From NCBI GenBank assembly GCA_905250115.1, contig CAJNOI010000027.1, forward strand, positions 401,427-465,426: a stretch of DNA of 64,000 nt. The letters are read 5' to 3'. Under the pieces are notes generated by a model that was not told the origin of the DNA, did no database searches, and saw only the letters and a program-made list of their open reading frames with translations. This document shows, one piece after another, positions 1 to 13,021 of the stretch (positions are counted from its first letter, which is position 1; each line of letters begins with the position of its first letter). The stretch comes from Adineta steineri. Lineage: Eukaryota; Rotifera; Eurotatoria; Adinetida; Adinetidae. The translations under genes and the position numbers were made by a program.

Positions 1-1499
1 AATACTTCTTATTCTATAAGTTGTTGTGTGTTTAACATCAACAAACATTTAAAAAATATTTCTTAACTATTTTTTCTTCTTCTTCTTCTAATGACGAAGA
101 AAACTAATTCCTCAAGACGATTATTATTTATGTATTCTTCAAGGTTAGAATTTACTCTACTCTCTCGAAACATGTACATTATTTCTAATTGACAATAACA
201 TGCACTAGAGTAAATTTAGCTGTTCGAGCCATATGTTCTTAGTTGAAAAGAAAAGCATATACACACAGTAATATTACTTTCTAATATAAAAATAATAAAA
301 TGTCATTTGTTATTTACGAAATGGTCATCTATTTGTCAGATTTTGTTTTTATTTTCTTAAAAGAAAAGAAATAGGATCTCAAAATAGAAAACAAGTATGT
401 CGTGTTTAGAGGAAATGTTTATAACTCGGGAAAAAAGAAGAAGATGTTTAGTGACCTCAATTAGTCGATTGCGTGACCAAAAAACATGTGTATCGTTCAA
501 AGTATGCATGTGCGTGTTGCCAATTAGAATATAACGAGCTCGCCATAGGTACACGAAAAGAAAAATCCTACATGACTATGTTTCTATAAAAAGAAGTCGA
601 TGAAAAACACATTGGCATTGACATAAACTATAAATTATTTCAAATCATTTCAACTCATCTAAGAATTGTAGAAAGAATATAATTTTCTTTGATTGATGAA
701 AAAACAAGTATTTGTAAATGTCAAATGCAATCTGTTTTCTTATACTTACTTCGTTAATTTCCTTCGATGGATTTTTAATAGTAGCACGAGGTTCTAAAAA
801 AATCTTTTTCTTTCTCTATCTTATTTTTCTTCTTTTTTTTTTTACTTATATATCCGTCACTTTTTCTTCTACTCTAAATGTGTCGTGCATTTGACACACA
901 TACGATACTATGAACGCTAAAAAAAACTCTCAACGGATACTAATCTCTCTTCTTTTCTTTCTTCGTTCTCTCTTTTTTTTCTCTCTTTGTCTGATGATCA
1001 AAGAAGAGACGTTCGGAATTGCGGATGAGCAGTATAGTAGCTTGCTATTACATACACTAGTCAATGAATGATAAGAAAGAAGAGAATCATCATCCTTCTC
1101 GTAACTACTGTGACATCAACATTAGAACACTAAAATCAACGAAGTTCATAGAATCTAATGAGATTATGTACGACGACAAGAAGATGAATGCTCATTCTCA
1201 AAAGTATAATAAGAGACTTAGACTATCTAACATACAGTTCCGTCTGAATGTATACTACACTAGTATTAGCACACCCCGTACATGAACGCCTACGCATCTA
1301 GACGGGAAGCAATTTTAGAGCAAACACTTTTTTTTTAAAATGCAGTTTCCTGTATTACTTAGAACGGGATGAGAGGGATGATCACACACCCACGCATTTC
1401 ACTAACATGCTTCGATTATAATTGGATTGAGAGCATCGTTTATTTCTTTTATTTATGATGTAATATAAATATAGATAGTTCATTACCTGTACAAGATTA

Positions 1500-1534
<35 letters not shown>

Positions 1535-3290
1535 AATGGAAAATGTTAGTTGAAGTCAAAATCTGAAAGAAAATGAGACTACTAGATTATTATTGAATCT
1601 GAAAAAAAGGAGGAAAGCAGCTGAAGAAGGAAAAAGAGGAAAAGAGGCAGGCGGAGAGCGAAACGGTCCAGACCGTTAATCAACATCTCATCTCTTTCTT
1701 CTTCGTCTTTTTCTTTGTCGTCCTCTTCAGTCTCATCTTGTGTTAATACTACTACTATACTACTACTAGAGATGCTTTCTCCATTGTCAGAACAATTTTC
1801 ATCTCAACATGCATGCATGCGCTGTTGTTCGCACAAGCAAAAGAAATCATATTGATACGATCATTATTGATGAACATAAGAAAAGGCGAGAAGCGCGTTT
1901 TTTTTTTATAGTAAAACTAATTGATGTATATATATATGCATGTTAAAATTTAAATTTAAATCTCGAATGTATAATTCGATTCCCTAAGATATTTTATGTG
2001 CAGATTTATTTCTATACTCATGTTTTATCATATATATCTAATAGAATCTCATAACTATTAATGATGTTTACAACTTACATCGTTAACTCTTCCTTCATAC
2101 ATACATACATATTTATAAAGAATGAGTAGAAATAAGAGGATGCAATTCTCAATGGAACACTTAACTATGAACATTCAAAGAGAAAGATGATGATGATAGT
2201 TTTAAGAAAAAGAAAAACTGTCAAATTTACTTATTGTTATTGTCACAATAAAGTATAGAAGACATGATAATAAAAAAAATTGTATCTTGTCTATACAATA
2301 AATGATGAATAGGACATGAAAATTGATTCTATAGCTGCCTATTTGACTGTGAAGTATAGTTAGAATGATAAGTTTTTGTGTGCAAATGCACACAATCGTC
2401 AATTATCTCAGTATTTCATATATGGCTGATGACGCCGATCAAATTAGCACATGCTGCCGAAGGGCGGGCGGTTAGAAGCAAACAAGTAAGTAAGAGACTT
2501 TAACATTTCTACCTAGGAGAAGAGACATTTAATGAATGTATGGATGAATTGCTCCAACTGGCATATTTTGTTGTCTTAACATATATTTATGTAGAGAATG
2601 CAGATATATCGCCATCGATCCGTCTCTTCTTTCCTAACTTACGGTCTTAATATGATACTCGACACATCTATTTAGAAAATGACTATCATATGCATCGGAA
2701 TTATTCATTTATATATACTCACATATAATGAATGAAAATGAGAAGACAATGATCGACACTAAATCACAACAGAATTGTGATTTTTAGAAATATTTACTAA
2801 TAGAAAACAATAAATAGTTTTTTTTCTCTTTATCTCGCTTCTATTTTTTTTTTCTGTTTTTCTTTTCTCGTGACTCTGTTTAGTATAAGCAACGTGGATG
2901 AGTATTAGTATTGTTTGTTATTGTCGTCATCGTTGCTGTCGTAAAGCAAAAGAGAAAAGTCATTGGCACTAATGTCTATTCAATAGCGTAGGCAATGTGC
3001 GCAAATGTAATAGCAGAAAGAATAAGAGAAAATAGATTCGACGTTGCTGCTGCTAATATGTTGTAGCTCGATAGTAATGAAGAATTTTTTTTTTCTGTGA
3101 CGTTCGCGTTTACATACTGTTACTGAAACGATCATCCGACTGTCGAAAGAGAAAAACGTTCGTCTAACAAAAGAAGAAATTAGTCTAACGCAGGTTTTTC
3201 GTGATGTCTTCTTTCTTTTTCTTTTTCCTGCAAGCTTTTTTCTCGTGTTGTTATTTCATTCTGCCACGAGAGAACTGACAGATCATCTGG

Positions 3291-3322
<32 letters not shown>

Positions 3323-5410
3323 GTATGTCTGTATGTTTGCTCGAAGGGTTTTTTGTTGGGTGGTTAGATGGATAGAACGACAATTTGACAGGAGGAGACC
3401 CTCGTTGATACTCATTTTCTTTTCTCTCTCTCTCTCTTTTTTCCATCTATCTATCTACCCATCAATCTATTTCTCGCTTACAATATTGAAATGATGAAGT
3501 AACTAAATAAATGTATTTTATTATTGAGAGGCTCATAAAGAGAGTACACTTATATTTAAAACACTCAATAGAGAAGACTTGTTTCCTAATAGAAAATATT
3601 TTATCTCATATGTGCTTATCCAAACACCCACATACACTTAAAAAATATGATGAGAAAAAAACATCATATAACACAGAAATGAAGCATATAGAAAAAGAAC
3701 CGCACTAATCATTTATGACTATCAACTTATAAAGATATTCAACTAAGAAAATACTGAGAATCTCTCTTGAGGTCTTTGATTTATTCGAATACATTGAGAG
3801 TTACGGTTGTTTAAATTCTCTTGAAACATTATGATATATACTTAATGGATTGAGTCAATCGAGGGTGGCGATTCTCAAGTGTATGTATGTATGTTGTGTC
3901 ATTTATCATCATAGGATGACAGCGATTAGAAGCAACAAGCTAAAGAACAGACGATATTTCATTGATCACTAGTAATTACCACAACAAACCGATTTGACCT
4001 TGTGGTTTTATGGTACTAAAAATGATATTAACATTAGAGAGAAGAAAAATGAAACATAATTATCGAGTATATCGAATGGTCTTTCTCACATTCTTTTCAA
4101 GCTCGAACATATGACAATGTCACTCAATCAAAATGAATTATCTAATTGGTGTGATGACGATTTATATTATTGTATGTATACTAAAAACTAGAGACAAGAT
4201 TGTGTTGTCAAATGCATTAACCATTAGCATAAACAGAACATGAAAATTTTTTTCGGCACGTTATTATATATACAAATATAAATGGATAAGATCATTTTAT
4301 ATTTTTGTCATTAATATATATCTACACAAAATAACAAAAAAACATAGAGAATACTCGTATCGTTTTTTATTTATAAAAAGCAAAGTCAATCTTTAAATAT
4401 TATATTATATGTAACAGAATAAATATCTTTTTTTTTCTTCTTAAAAATATTGAATAAAAGTAGATCATATGTAATCCTCTCTAGCTATCTGTTATTAACA
4501 GGATTTGACATAAAAAAACAAAGGTAAAAGTATCTTATGGTTATATTTAAAAATATTTCTTTCATTACTTAAACTAAGTTATTAAAATAGATTTATGAAT
4601 AATTAAACTAAAACAGAGTTCTCTGATCTATATAGAATATTTACAAAATGAAAAATATATGAATTATTTATGCGTTATAATACTTACTTATTAACAATGT
4701 TGTTATGTTCAATTGAAATAGAAAGAAAAATATTGTAATGCAGGTGAATAATATTTGTTGTATTACAATTTCTTGAACTTCATGTGAAGTGTCGTTCTTC
4801 TTTCTACTTCTAATGATATTGTGATGTCACTATGACCATACATGATGAGAGCTGTTACCATCTGTGTTATTACTGTATATCAATTATTAGGCACACCGAC
4901 TGTGCGACAAAAAAGTTCTAAGGTGTATCATATATATATATGTATGAAATCAATTAGCTTTCCAGATGTCTCTTATCATCTTACTGTAAGACATGAAAAT
5001 AGGTCTATAAATCTCATAGATCTTTATCGATTATAGTTGAAATATACATATCTTGACATATATAAAAAAAAGAAGAAGAAATGTTTACTAAAAATGAAGA
5101 GAGTAATGTCGTTAGAGATGACTTTTCTTTGTCTTTCCTGTTTAGTTAACTGGTGGAGAAGGTCAAAGCGATCATTATCAATATCTTGTTGACATTATTA
5201 TCATCATCATTTCCAATAAATGTATAGATAAAGATATATATATATATATTGTGAAATAGAGCCGACATAAACACCCGCTGTTCGAATATCAATAATCAAA
5301 GAATGACATTATGATAAATAATATCTTTCATTTCTAAAACAAACATTTTACATTTGCTAAAGTTTTAAACCTATAACATTAGATCTTCTAATACTAATTG
5401 ATATATTTTA
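1..5410. other. Gene-poor region, no supported gene
   Basis: No ORF here shows a recognisable domain or a convincing exon chain. The tract is AT-rich with many short C/T-rich runs, poly-T and poly-A runs and TA microsatellites. A slightly GC-richer patch lies near 2425-2475. It could hold regulatory DNA or untranslated sequence of a gene to the left, but nothing in the sequence settles that. Confidence 0.5.
1502..1532. repeat. (TA)n microsatellite
   Basis: About 15 uninterrupted TA dinucleotides. Similar TA runs recur near 3297-3322 and 29721-29741. Confidence 0.9.
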
Positions 5411-7841
5411 TCAAAATTCTTGAAATTCTTTTTCAAATAAACATATAGATGATTTTGGTATAATAAAATCTTTTTTTTCTTCAAAATATTCATATTCATA
5501 ACCTTTTATTATCCGTGGTTTATATTCAGACTGTACTTTTTTTTCATACAATGATAACCAATTTATTCGCTGAAAATATATATGATTTTTTATATCTTGT
5601 GCACCGTTTGCTAAACAACCAAATCGTTTTGTTGTATCATTTTGAAGTAATTGACGAATTAATGATTTAAGATCTTCTTTAAAATGTTTCGGAAATTTAT
5701 ATTCTATATAAATAAATTAAATAAGAAAACTGAAATTTTCTTTTTTTACCACAACGTAAAATTAATGAATAAAGTGCTGAATGATCTGTTGCGTAGAATG
5801 GCGAAAAGCCAGCATTTAATTCATAGAGAAATATACCTAAACACCACCAATCAACACCTTTACCTAAATTATTTTTTTCAAAAAAGATGATATTTATATC
5901 GAAAGTAAATTCTACCATAGCCTTTGTTAGATAGAATTTCTGGTGCTAAATATTGTGCTGTACCACAAAGTGTATATGTCCGTCCGGGAACAAGTTTTGC
6001 AAAACCGAAGTCAGTCAATTTTATAAAACCATCATAAGTAATCAAACAATTTTCTGAATAAAGAAAATAAATCTAATGAAATTCTTGTATTATCAGATAA
6101 TATTGACCTGGTTTTAAATCTCTATGACTACGAAAAAAATGAGACAATATATATGAATTATAATATTCTTAACTGATTTTATATGTACCATATATCAAGA
6201 TATTGTAAATATTCAAAAGCAAGTGTGATTTGAGCAGCATAGAAACAAGCAAGAGTTTCGGAAAACCGTTTATTCTTTTGTTTTCGCATATGATGAAACA
6301 TCTGAAAGAAAAGGAGACCATTTGTAAAATATTGATGAGTCTAATCAACATCGATTTAAGTTGACATATGAATTAAGAGAGAAATAAACAAATCATGGAT
6401 TCTCTGTAATCTTTATTAAATTTATTCGAGTATATCAAGCAAATAACCTTCAAATTAAATCCGAAAATTTTGAAGTTGAGAAGCTTTTGACAGATATAAA
6501 TATCAAACATAATTTGATTATTGTAAGGTCATCATTAACATCAATTTAGAAATACATTGCGTATGTTATTCATCAAGTTAAATAAATGCAATAGAAACTC
6601 TCAGATTTTGACAGATAAAAATTTATTGCAAATGTCCCGAATGTTTTTTAAATTTGATTAAACAAATTTATATTCTTGCCAAAAACTCACAAATATCTTT
6701 TGAAAAGGCACATGTGTACTACGACTTGTGAATGACGATTATCTATTGATCAGAGAGGGACTAGACCGGATATTACTTGTTCACACGTAGTTCTTTCTAT
6801 ACTACCAAGAGTAAGAAAAATCAGATAGATCTTTTCAAAGAATGTAGAGTAATTGAATCGAATAAGAACACTCTGTACTTGTACTATTTTAAGCTTTATC
6901 TATAGACTATATATCAATCCATTCGGTACAAATTTCCGTGAAAAAGATCAACAGACAGTTCAGCTCAATCTATATTAGTCTTTTAGTGGATTATATTGGT
7001 CACTTATTGTAATGCCGAATACATTAAAGTTTTTCTATTATTCTTTTTTTTCCATATATTGAAAAAGATTTTCTAGTAGAATGATCTTTCATAAGTGAAT
7101 AGGAAACAAGATTATTCTACTTGATATAACAAGGTTTTTTTCATATTTAACTATAAATGTGGAAAATATTTTGATATTCATAAAAAAAAACGGAATTAAT
7201 TATTTTGCTTCATTATCTATCTTTTAGAAAAAAAGCATTTGCTCTATAGATGATAAAATATAAATAAATAAAAACCTCTCCACCACCAATAAATTCCAAG
7301 CATAGATATAAATTAGCATTATCTTTAAATTTAAATAATAAATCAACAATAAATGGACAATGTATTGCTCTTAATAGGTGACATTCATTAATAACATGTC
7401 TTATTTGTTTTAATTTAACAATATGTTGTTTTTCAAGAATTTTCATAGCTATTTGTTTCTTTTTATGAATAGCAAATGCAACTGTACCAAAACTACCTCC
7501 ACCAATACGTCGTTGTATAATAAAATCATTTAATATAGCATTATCAATTTGTTTAGAATTATATTTTTCAATAAAATGATTTTTTTCAATTAAAAACTGA
7601 TTTTTTAATAACACATTCGATGTTGTTATTATAGGTGAATCATAGGTTATAATTGATTTTAGACTTGTTTGACTATATGGTGTTATTAAACCAGATGAAT
7701 TCGATGGAGATTTTAAATAAGATGATGGGGTTTTACGTGAAGATTCAACTTTAATTAAAATTGAATAATCAAAAATATTTATTTTTACTCGATATAAAAC
7801 TAACCAGGCATGAGTGAATCTATCATACGTTCAAAAAACAT
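5411..7841 (-). CDS. AGC-family serine/threonine kinase, PKA catalytic subunit-like
   Basis: Seven exons, read on the minus strand: 7805-7841, 7276-7748, 6189-6301, 6108-6127, 5916-6053, 5750-5863, 5411-5703. They total 1188 nt, or 395 aa. A Ser-rich N-terminus of about 100 residues precedes a complete kinase domain: Gly loop GGGSFGTV, lysine in AMKILEK, HRDLKPEN, DFGFAK, activation loop RTYTLCGT and APE. The C-tail ends in EFQEF, like the FSEF end of PKA. Known PKA substrate-docking acidic residues are kept in GGEMF, KPEN and YELNAG. Odd points: PKA Trp196 beside the phospho-Thr is Tyr here; the GTPEY segment reads GTAQY; no MGN myristoylation start; one exon is only 20 bp; intron 2 is 974 bp, far longer than the rest. 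The start is the first ATG in exon 1; a longer N-terminus is possible. PRKX is the main alternative family. Confidence 0.88.
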
Positions 7842-8578
7842 TGCTCTAAATGATAATACAAGTCTAATACAACAACAAAAAAGAAATCAGCGCGTTTTTC
7901 TTCTAAGAGAAAACAACTTGAAATCTACTAGAATATTATTTTGTTTGTTCACTAAGAACGTGTCAAAACAACTTAGCTTTTTTTCTTCTTCTTTCTAATA
8001 TTATTGATTTCATCAATGTAATATCTGTTAATAAGTCAATGCTTAACATGAAATTAAGCATATCTGCTTATCTTGATTAGTCAATTGAATTATCATCGAA
8101 TAGTTTTTTTTTTATGGAGAAGAAAATGTCAGTTCAGATCGAATAAGATTTGACTAAAAGGCTAATCATGTTTCCGACAGTTTATGTATAAGATAGTTAC
8201 TAAACTATCCCTCCTTTCTTTTTTTGCTTTACGATAAAATCTTTTTTACTCTATACACATATGGAGATGCTTGAATCGCAGCCGAACAAAATTAGATGCG
8301 ATGACAAATGAGAAAATGTTAGCGAAAAAAAATGGACGAAGAAGAAAATATTCTGACTGATCTTAATGAAAAAAAACGGAAGAGAAATGAAGAGGGAAGA
8401 GAGAGAGAGAGAGAGGAGAAAAAGACAAGACCAAGTTGAGAGCAAATCAAACCATATGTATTGACAAGTGATCTTACATTCATTAATGCGGTCATTTATT
8501 ATTCTTATTTGAAACCAACACTCGTATATTCATGAAAAAATATTTCATAAATTTTATTATTTTAGATTACCTAAAGAA
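7842..8578. other. Intergenic region between divergent genes
   Basis: 737 bp separate the start of the kinase (-) from the start of the neuropeptide precursor (+). Both promoters presumably lie here. A run of AG dinucleotides sits near 8400-8415. I see no clear TATA box. Confidence 0.4.
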
Positions 8579-9056
8579 ATGAAGATGCTTTTCAATCTAT
8601 CAATATTTATCAGTTTAGTAATGGTGCTTATGTTTCAGATTGCACATATAGGTAATTGTTTTTTTCTTTCAAAAAAAATGTTATGTCTTATATGTAAATT
8701 AGATGCAGCTGCATTTAATAATGAAAAATTACCTATGATTGAAAGTAGTTCAAGTGATGAAAATGATGCATCATTACGAAATAAAAAAGAAGTTGGTACA
8801 ATATCAGTACAACATATTATTCCAGCACCTCATCGACGTCATCATTTGAAATTTGGTGTCCTTGGAAAACGTCATGCTTATGGCTATTTGGGTAAACGAG
8901 CTGAAAGTATGATAAAATAAATTTTGTATAGAGATTAGATCTGTACTATTTGATTTCTGTATTCTAGCACAAGAACTCTACAATGATTTTGATGATTGGT
9001 TAAATGATGGTAGAGAACGACGTGGTAATCGACCACAATATGGTTTATTAGGTTAA
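8579..9056 (+). CDS. Neuropeptide precursor with amidated ...GxL peptides
   Basis: Three exons: 8579-8651, 8703-8906, 8968-9056. They give 366 nt, or 121 aa. Residues 1 to about 22 form a hydrophobic signal peptide. The prohormone then carries dibasic sites and Gly amidation donors: HRR before HHLKFGVLGKR, then HAYGYLGKR, a spacer ending RERR, and a C-terminal GNRPQYGLLG directly before the stop. Predicted mature peptides are HHLKFGVL-amide, HAYGYL-amide and GNRPQYGLL-amide, all aromatic-Gly-X-Leu-amide. This loosely resembles the FGL-amide end of allatostatin A peptides but is not identical, so I do not name the family. Intron 1 is 51 bp, a multiple of three without stops, so a naive ORF call runs through it; the splice sites flank it exactly. 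A poly(A) signal follows about 40 bp after the stop. Confidence 0.85.
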
Positions 9057-9096
9057 ACAATTTTGTACCTTGTCAACATTATACACATATTTTAAA

Positions 9097-9102
9097 AATA
9101 AA
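9097..9102 (+). terminator. Poly(A) signal of the neuropeptide gene
   Basis: AATAAA about 40 bp after the stop codon, inside an AT-rich 3' flank. Confidence 0.5.
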
Positions 9103-10312
9103 CAATTTTCCTTTCATTATATTCTAACTTTTTGTCCTTATCAATCAATGTAAGAATCGATTTATTTTGGATTGATAAAAAAAAAAGAAAAATTATGGTA
9201 TATGGATCATCGTAAAAATCCATATAGTTTTCTTGTTTTTGTTTTTTCTTGCAATGAATACTATAATAGTTATTGAGTTTACAAAGATTTAACAGTAAAT
9301 AATCAGAATTATTTATTGTTAGTATATTTATTTTGGGACTAGTTTGATGAAAAACATGAATGCATAAGATTATTAAAAATTCATTTATTTTTACGGAAAT
9401 GAAAAACAAATTTATTTGCACAGATGTTTCATATCTAAATCAATGTTGATTGAATATTTAATATGAGAGAAATTCTTCCAAGACAAAAGTCCGATTGATT
9501 TTGTTTCTGACTCAAAGTAAAGAGAAATAATTGTAAATCAATGCAAAATTCTTATTTTGATGGGATAAAACGTTTACAACATATCTAGTCGTTAAATACA
9601 ATCATAAATTATGAAGACGGATTTTCAGCTTGTCTTTGAGATATCAGAAGAAAAATGGAGTGATCATTGCAAGAGAAATATGAAGAATCATAACGAACAA
9701 TATGGTGAAGTCCATATGAATACATATGTGAAAGATTTATTATAAGGACTTACATGTATAATTTAACAAGGGTTTTATGTACGCGCAGTAGAATGGTGAT
9801 TAATAAAAAGTTAGATCTTCGAAAACAGATCTCGACCAGGGAAAAAACACTAAAATCTCTAAGATGGATTTGTTGAAATCTCACAAAAATAATCAGATAT
9901 TTAAATTCTTTAAAGATTACTTCCGTTATTTAATTAATATAAAATTATATGTATAAGTAACATTTTATATCGTTATATACCTGAATAAACAAGAATAGAA
10001 ATTATTTCTAGTTTAATATTAAAATATTATTTTCCTCGTCAATAGTAGACATAAGTTTATCAATGTTCCTTGAATATTCAATAACTAGATTTATATTTCT
10101 TGTTTTACTGATTGCACGTCTACAATTTTTACTCATTTTTGAACTATGTCTGACTTAGTACGTTACAATTATTTACAATAATAATCAAAATTATATATAT
10201 AAAATGTATAGTTTGAATTATTTTTATTTGATAAAAAAATATGAATAAAAAGGTTAAATAATTGAGACTTAAAGTTAATTTCGATTTTTTGTAATTATTT
10301 ATAATGAAATAT
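9103..10312. other. Intergenic, nothing recognised
   Basis: AT-rich, no ORF with a domain. It lies between two convergent genes, so it should hold their 3' untranslated regions. TTTATT at 10223-10228 is AATAAA on the minus strand for the next gene. Confidence 0.4.
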
Positions 10313-10705
10313 TTAATTTTTTCCATTTGGTTTCGTTACAGGATTTGCAGAAGTATAAGATGGGGGTCGATCCATATCAGTTTGTGGTCTATTCCATGAT
10401 TGTGGTGGTTGTTGTTTTTGTTGATAAGGTGGGTATTGTTGGTATGGTGGATACTGTTGATTAGGTGGATACTGTTGATAATAACCCGTATTCATTTGTT
10501 GACCATAGGCACCATTTTGTGCTGGATTATATGGATTATATTGATTTGCTTGAGGATATACTTGTGGTGATTTATTTTTTTTACAACACATCGTGTAAAA
10601 GCTAAAGAGAAGTCCAATAACAGTAGCAAGTGCTAATACTCCTCCAACAGCAATACCAACAATATCAGAAGTACCCAAAGATGAACTTCCATCGCTTGAT
10701 GACAT
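10313..10705 (-). CDS. Small single-pass membrane protein, P/Q/Y-rich tail (tandem family copy 1)
   Basis: Intronless, 130 aa. Residues 1-14 are a short Ser/Gly-rich outside part. Residues 15-37 form one hydrophobic helix, followed by a Cys-Cys-Lys-Lys anchor. The rest is a Pro/Gln/Tyr-rich cytoplasmic tail with repeated QQYPPYQ units and a PPSY motif of PPxY type, the ligand of WW domains. No signal peptide is seen, so the helix probably acts as a signal anchor. It is one of four same-strand genes at 10.3-14.9 kb with this layout (helix, membrane-proximal Cys plus basic residues, polar tail). The architecture recalls WBP1/VOPP1/Shisa-like adaptors, but I see no conserved cysteine ectodomain and do not assign a family. 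Confidence 0.75.
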   Translation of the reverse strand: MSSSDGSSSLGTSDIVGIAVGGVLALATVIGLLFSFYTMCCKKNKSPQVYPQANQYNPYNPAQNGAYGQQMNTGYYQQYPPNQQYPPYQQYPPYQQKQQPPQSWNRPQTDMDRPPSYTSANPVTKPNGKN

Positions 10706-11943
10706 TTCGAAATGATACTAGTCAATAATAAATAACTATTGAAATAAATTGTCAGAATTTTTTCTTCCTTTTGACTGATGGCAGAACAAGCACGTTTTGA
10801 ATTCAATATTTTTCCTTGTATTACAACAGTCAAAAAAAGTTTTACTTCTGTAATAAAAATTTTTTTGTATAGAAACGAAAAAATAACGGTATTAAAAAAA
10901 TTTGCTGCTTTGTATTCAACGAAAAAAACATAAAATTGGAAGCACAACACACAAAAAACAATCAAGTTTTAGGTATAATGAAACCTCTGAAAGTTATTTG
11001 ACAGAAAATTGAACACAATGTAATTTTATTTTGAAATAATTAGATATGATGAAAAAACATAATTAGAATTCAAATAAAAACATGTCACAAGTTTTATTTT
11101 CAACTAGAGAATTATGTCATAATGAAGAAGTTTGCTTCAGTTTTTCTCATGAATTTAATATGCTACATTTTTAATTGATTATTAATCATGCTGTTTTTTA
11201 GATTGTTTTATTATTATTCATCGGATGAATAAAAAATTCCAATTATCCTCTAATACATATTTTTTATTAATAAAATAAAGAATGACTACAAAGTTTGAAA
11301 TGATATGTTCTCGATTTCAGTAGAATGTACATGCTTTTTCTTTGAATCAACAGATTTTACGTTATTAAACTATTAATAATAAGAAAAATCGTAGTTTATC
11401 TAAAAAGTATATTTGATTTAATCATTATTTCTTAATACGACAGGTATATGATCTGTTTGGTTTGTTATTGTTGAGTGATTGAAAAATGAAGTCGAAGATA
11501 CGTTTGAAATATAATCCCTATCACATTATTTAAATCTACCATGAAAGCAAAACATTTATCTATTTTAATTGGAATTTATTAGATTAACATAGACAATATC
11601 TTTCGCTGTCTCATTGATGAATTTAAATAAATCTTACACATTCTACAGGATGTTTTAAGTTGCCTATACACTTGCAAATACTATAGGAATCTGTGAACAT
11701 AATAGTTTACTTTTTAAATTCAATAAAAAGAAATATTTGTCGCTATTATCGAAAGAAAAAAGTCTGAAGAGCAAACATTTGTTGATTCAATTAAAAGAGA
11801 ACAATGAGTGGATGGTGAAACATAACTAAAAACAAAACAAAACGAAAACTTTGAACAACTATTAAATAAAATAAATCATAAGCTCTATATGTTTATCTCG
11901 TAATAGCAATATATCTATTTTCATATAAAAGTATATTTAAATC

Positions 11944-12294
11944 CTATTTAATTGAATGCTCAATATCATTTATTTCCTCATATGCCGGTGGTAATTCTTC
12001 AGTAATATTTGGTGATTTTAATTGTGGTTGTTCCATAGATGTTTGTGAATAATGTGTATATGGAAACGTCGACATCGGTTGTTCATATGTTTGTGATGTA
12101 GGATAAGGTTGATTCCAAATTTGTGTTGGAGGCTTTCGTTTGCAAAAGAGTATATAAATAATTATAACAATGCATATTAAAGAAGCAACTCCCACTAAAG
12201 ATCCAAATGCAATACCGATAATTCTGGCAATACCTTTAGCACAATAAGCGGAAGTATTCGTATTAGAAGAATATATTGAAGAAATAGGACACAT
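11944..12294 (-). CDS. Small single-pass membrane protein with PPAY motif (tandem family copy 2)
   Basis: Intronless, 116 aa from the first ATG (MCPISS). The helix covers about residues 25-48 and ends FCKRK. The tail is Pro/Tyr/Thr-rich with ELPPAYEE near the C-terminus, a strong PPxY-type WW-binding motif with acidic flank. It shares layout and strand with its neighbours at 10.3, 13.0 and 14.6 kb. A CRE-like TGACGCA lies 84 bp upstream of the ATG. The function is unknown; recruitment of a WW-domain protein such as a NEDD4-type ligase is an inference from the motif. Confidence 0.7.
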   Translation of the reverse strand: MCPISSIYSSNTNTSAYCAKGIARIIGIAFGSLVGVASLICIVIIIYILFCKRKPPTQIWNQPYPTSQTYEQPMSTFPYTHYSQTSMEQPQLKSPNITEELPPAYEEINDIEHSIK

Positions 12295-12377
12295 GAATAA
12301 CACGATGAATCTATAACTAACAGATGACAGAATAAAAAATCAATTCAAAGAATATATTTGATTAGAATTGATGAAAA

Positions 12378-12385
12378 TGACGCAT
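12378..12385 (-). promoter_or_regulatory. CRE/AP-1-like site upstream of copy 2
   Basis: TGACGCAT on the plus strand, 84 bp upstream of the start codon of the 11944-12294 gene. It is weaker than the perfect CRE found before copy 4. Confidence 0.3.
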
Positions 12386-13021
12386 ATATATATGCATAAA
12401 GGTTTATAATTCAAATTTGCTTTACTGAAACCTAAAGTTTATAATTAAATAACAAACGAGTCAAAGGAATAGAAAAACAAAATTATGCAGACAGAAAAAA
12501 TCACTTATAACAGTAGCAATGAAACTATAGATACTGACTGAAAATATGAATAACCTTTGTACTTGTATAACAAATTTAAAGAGCACTAATAATGATATAT
12601 GCATAACACATATTAGATTCTTTTGTTCAATCATGAAAGAATATAGCGTAACTCATCTTATTTTGAGTTGAAGGAATAATATTTACAGAATAAGATAAGT
12701 TCATCGGAATAAAATGAGAAAATACTATTTTTTTAAAACTCTATGAATCAACAATATTTATTTCATAAACAATCTTTATTACAATTTGTATCGAAAAACA
12801 AAAAATATTTCAGTGTAGATATCGACATCAATTAGTTTAAGTAAATATTATTATAAGCAATAGTTCATATCATTTGAATGATTGTCATTGCCAATCAGTT
12901 TTATGTACAGACTAAAACATAAAATGTAAGTAAGTAACAAAATTAACTGACAGAAATTGTATAATGTGTATAAGAAGAATTTATCGATGATTTGTAATTT
13001 TTTATTTCTGTTGAATGATAA

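Noticed and set aside
1064-1285. 73-codon plus-strand ORF in the gene-poor left end
   Set aside because: No domain, no splice partner and no promoter or poly(A) context.
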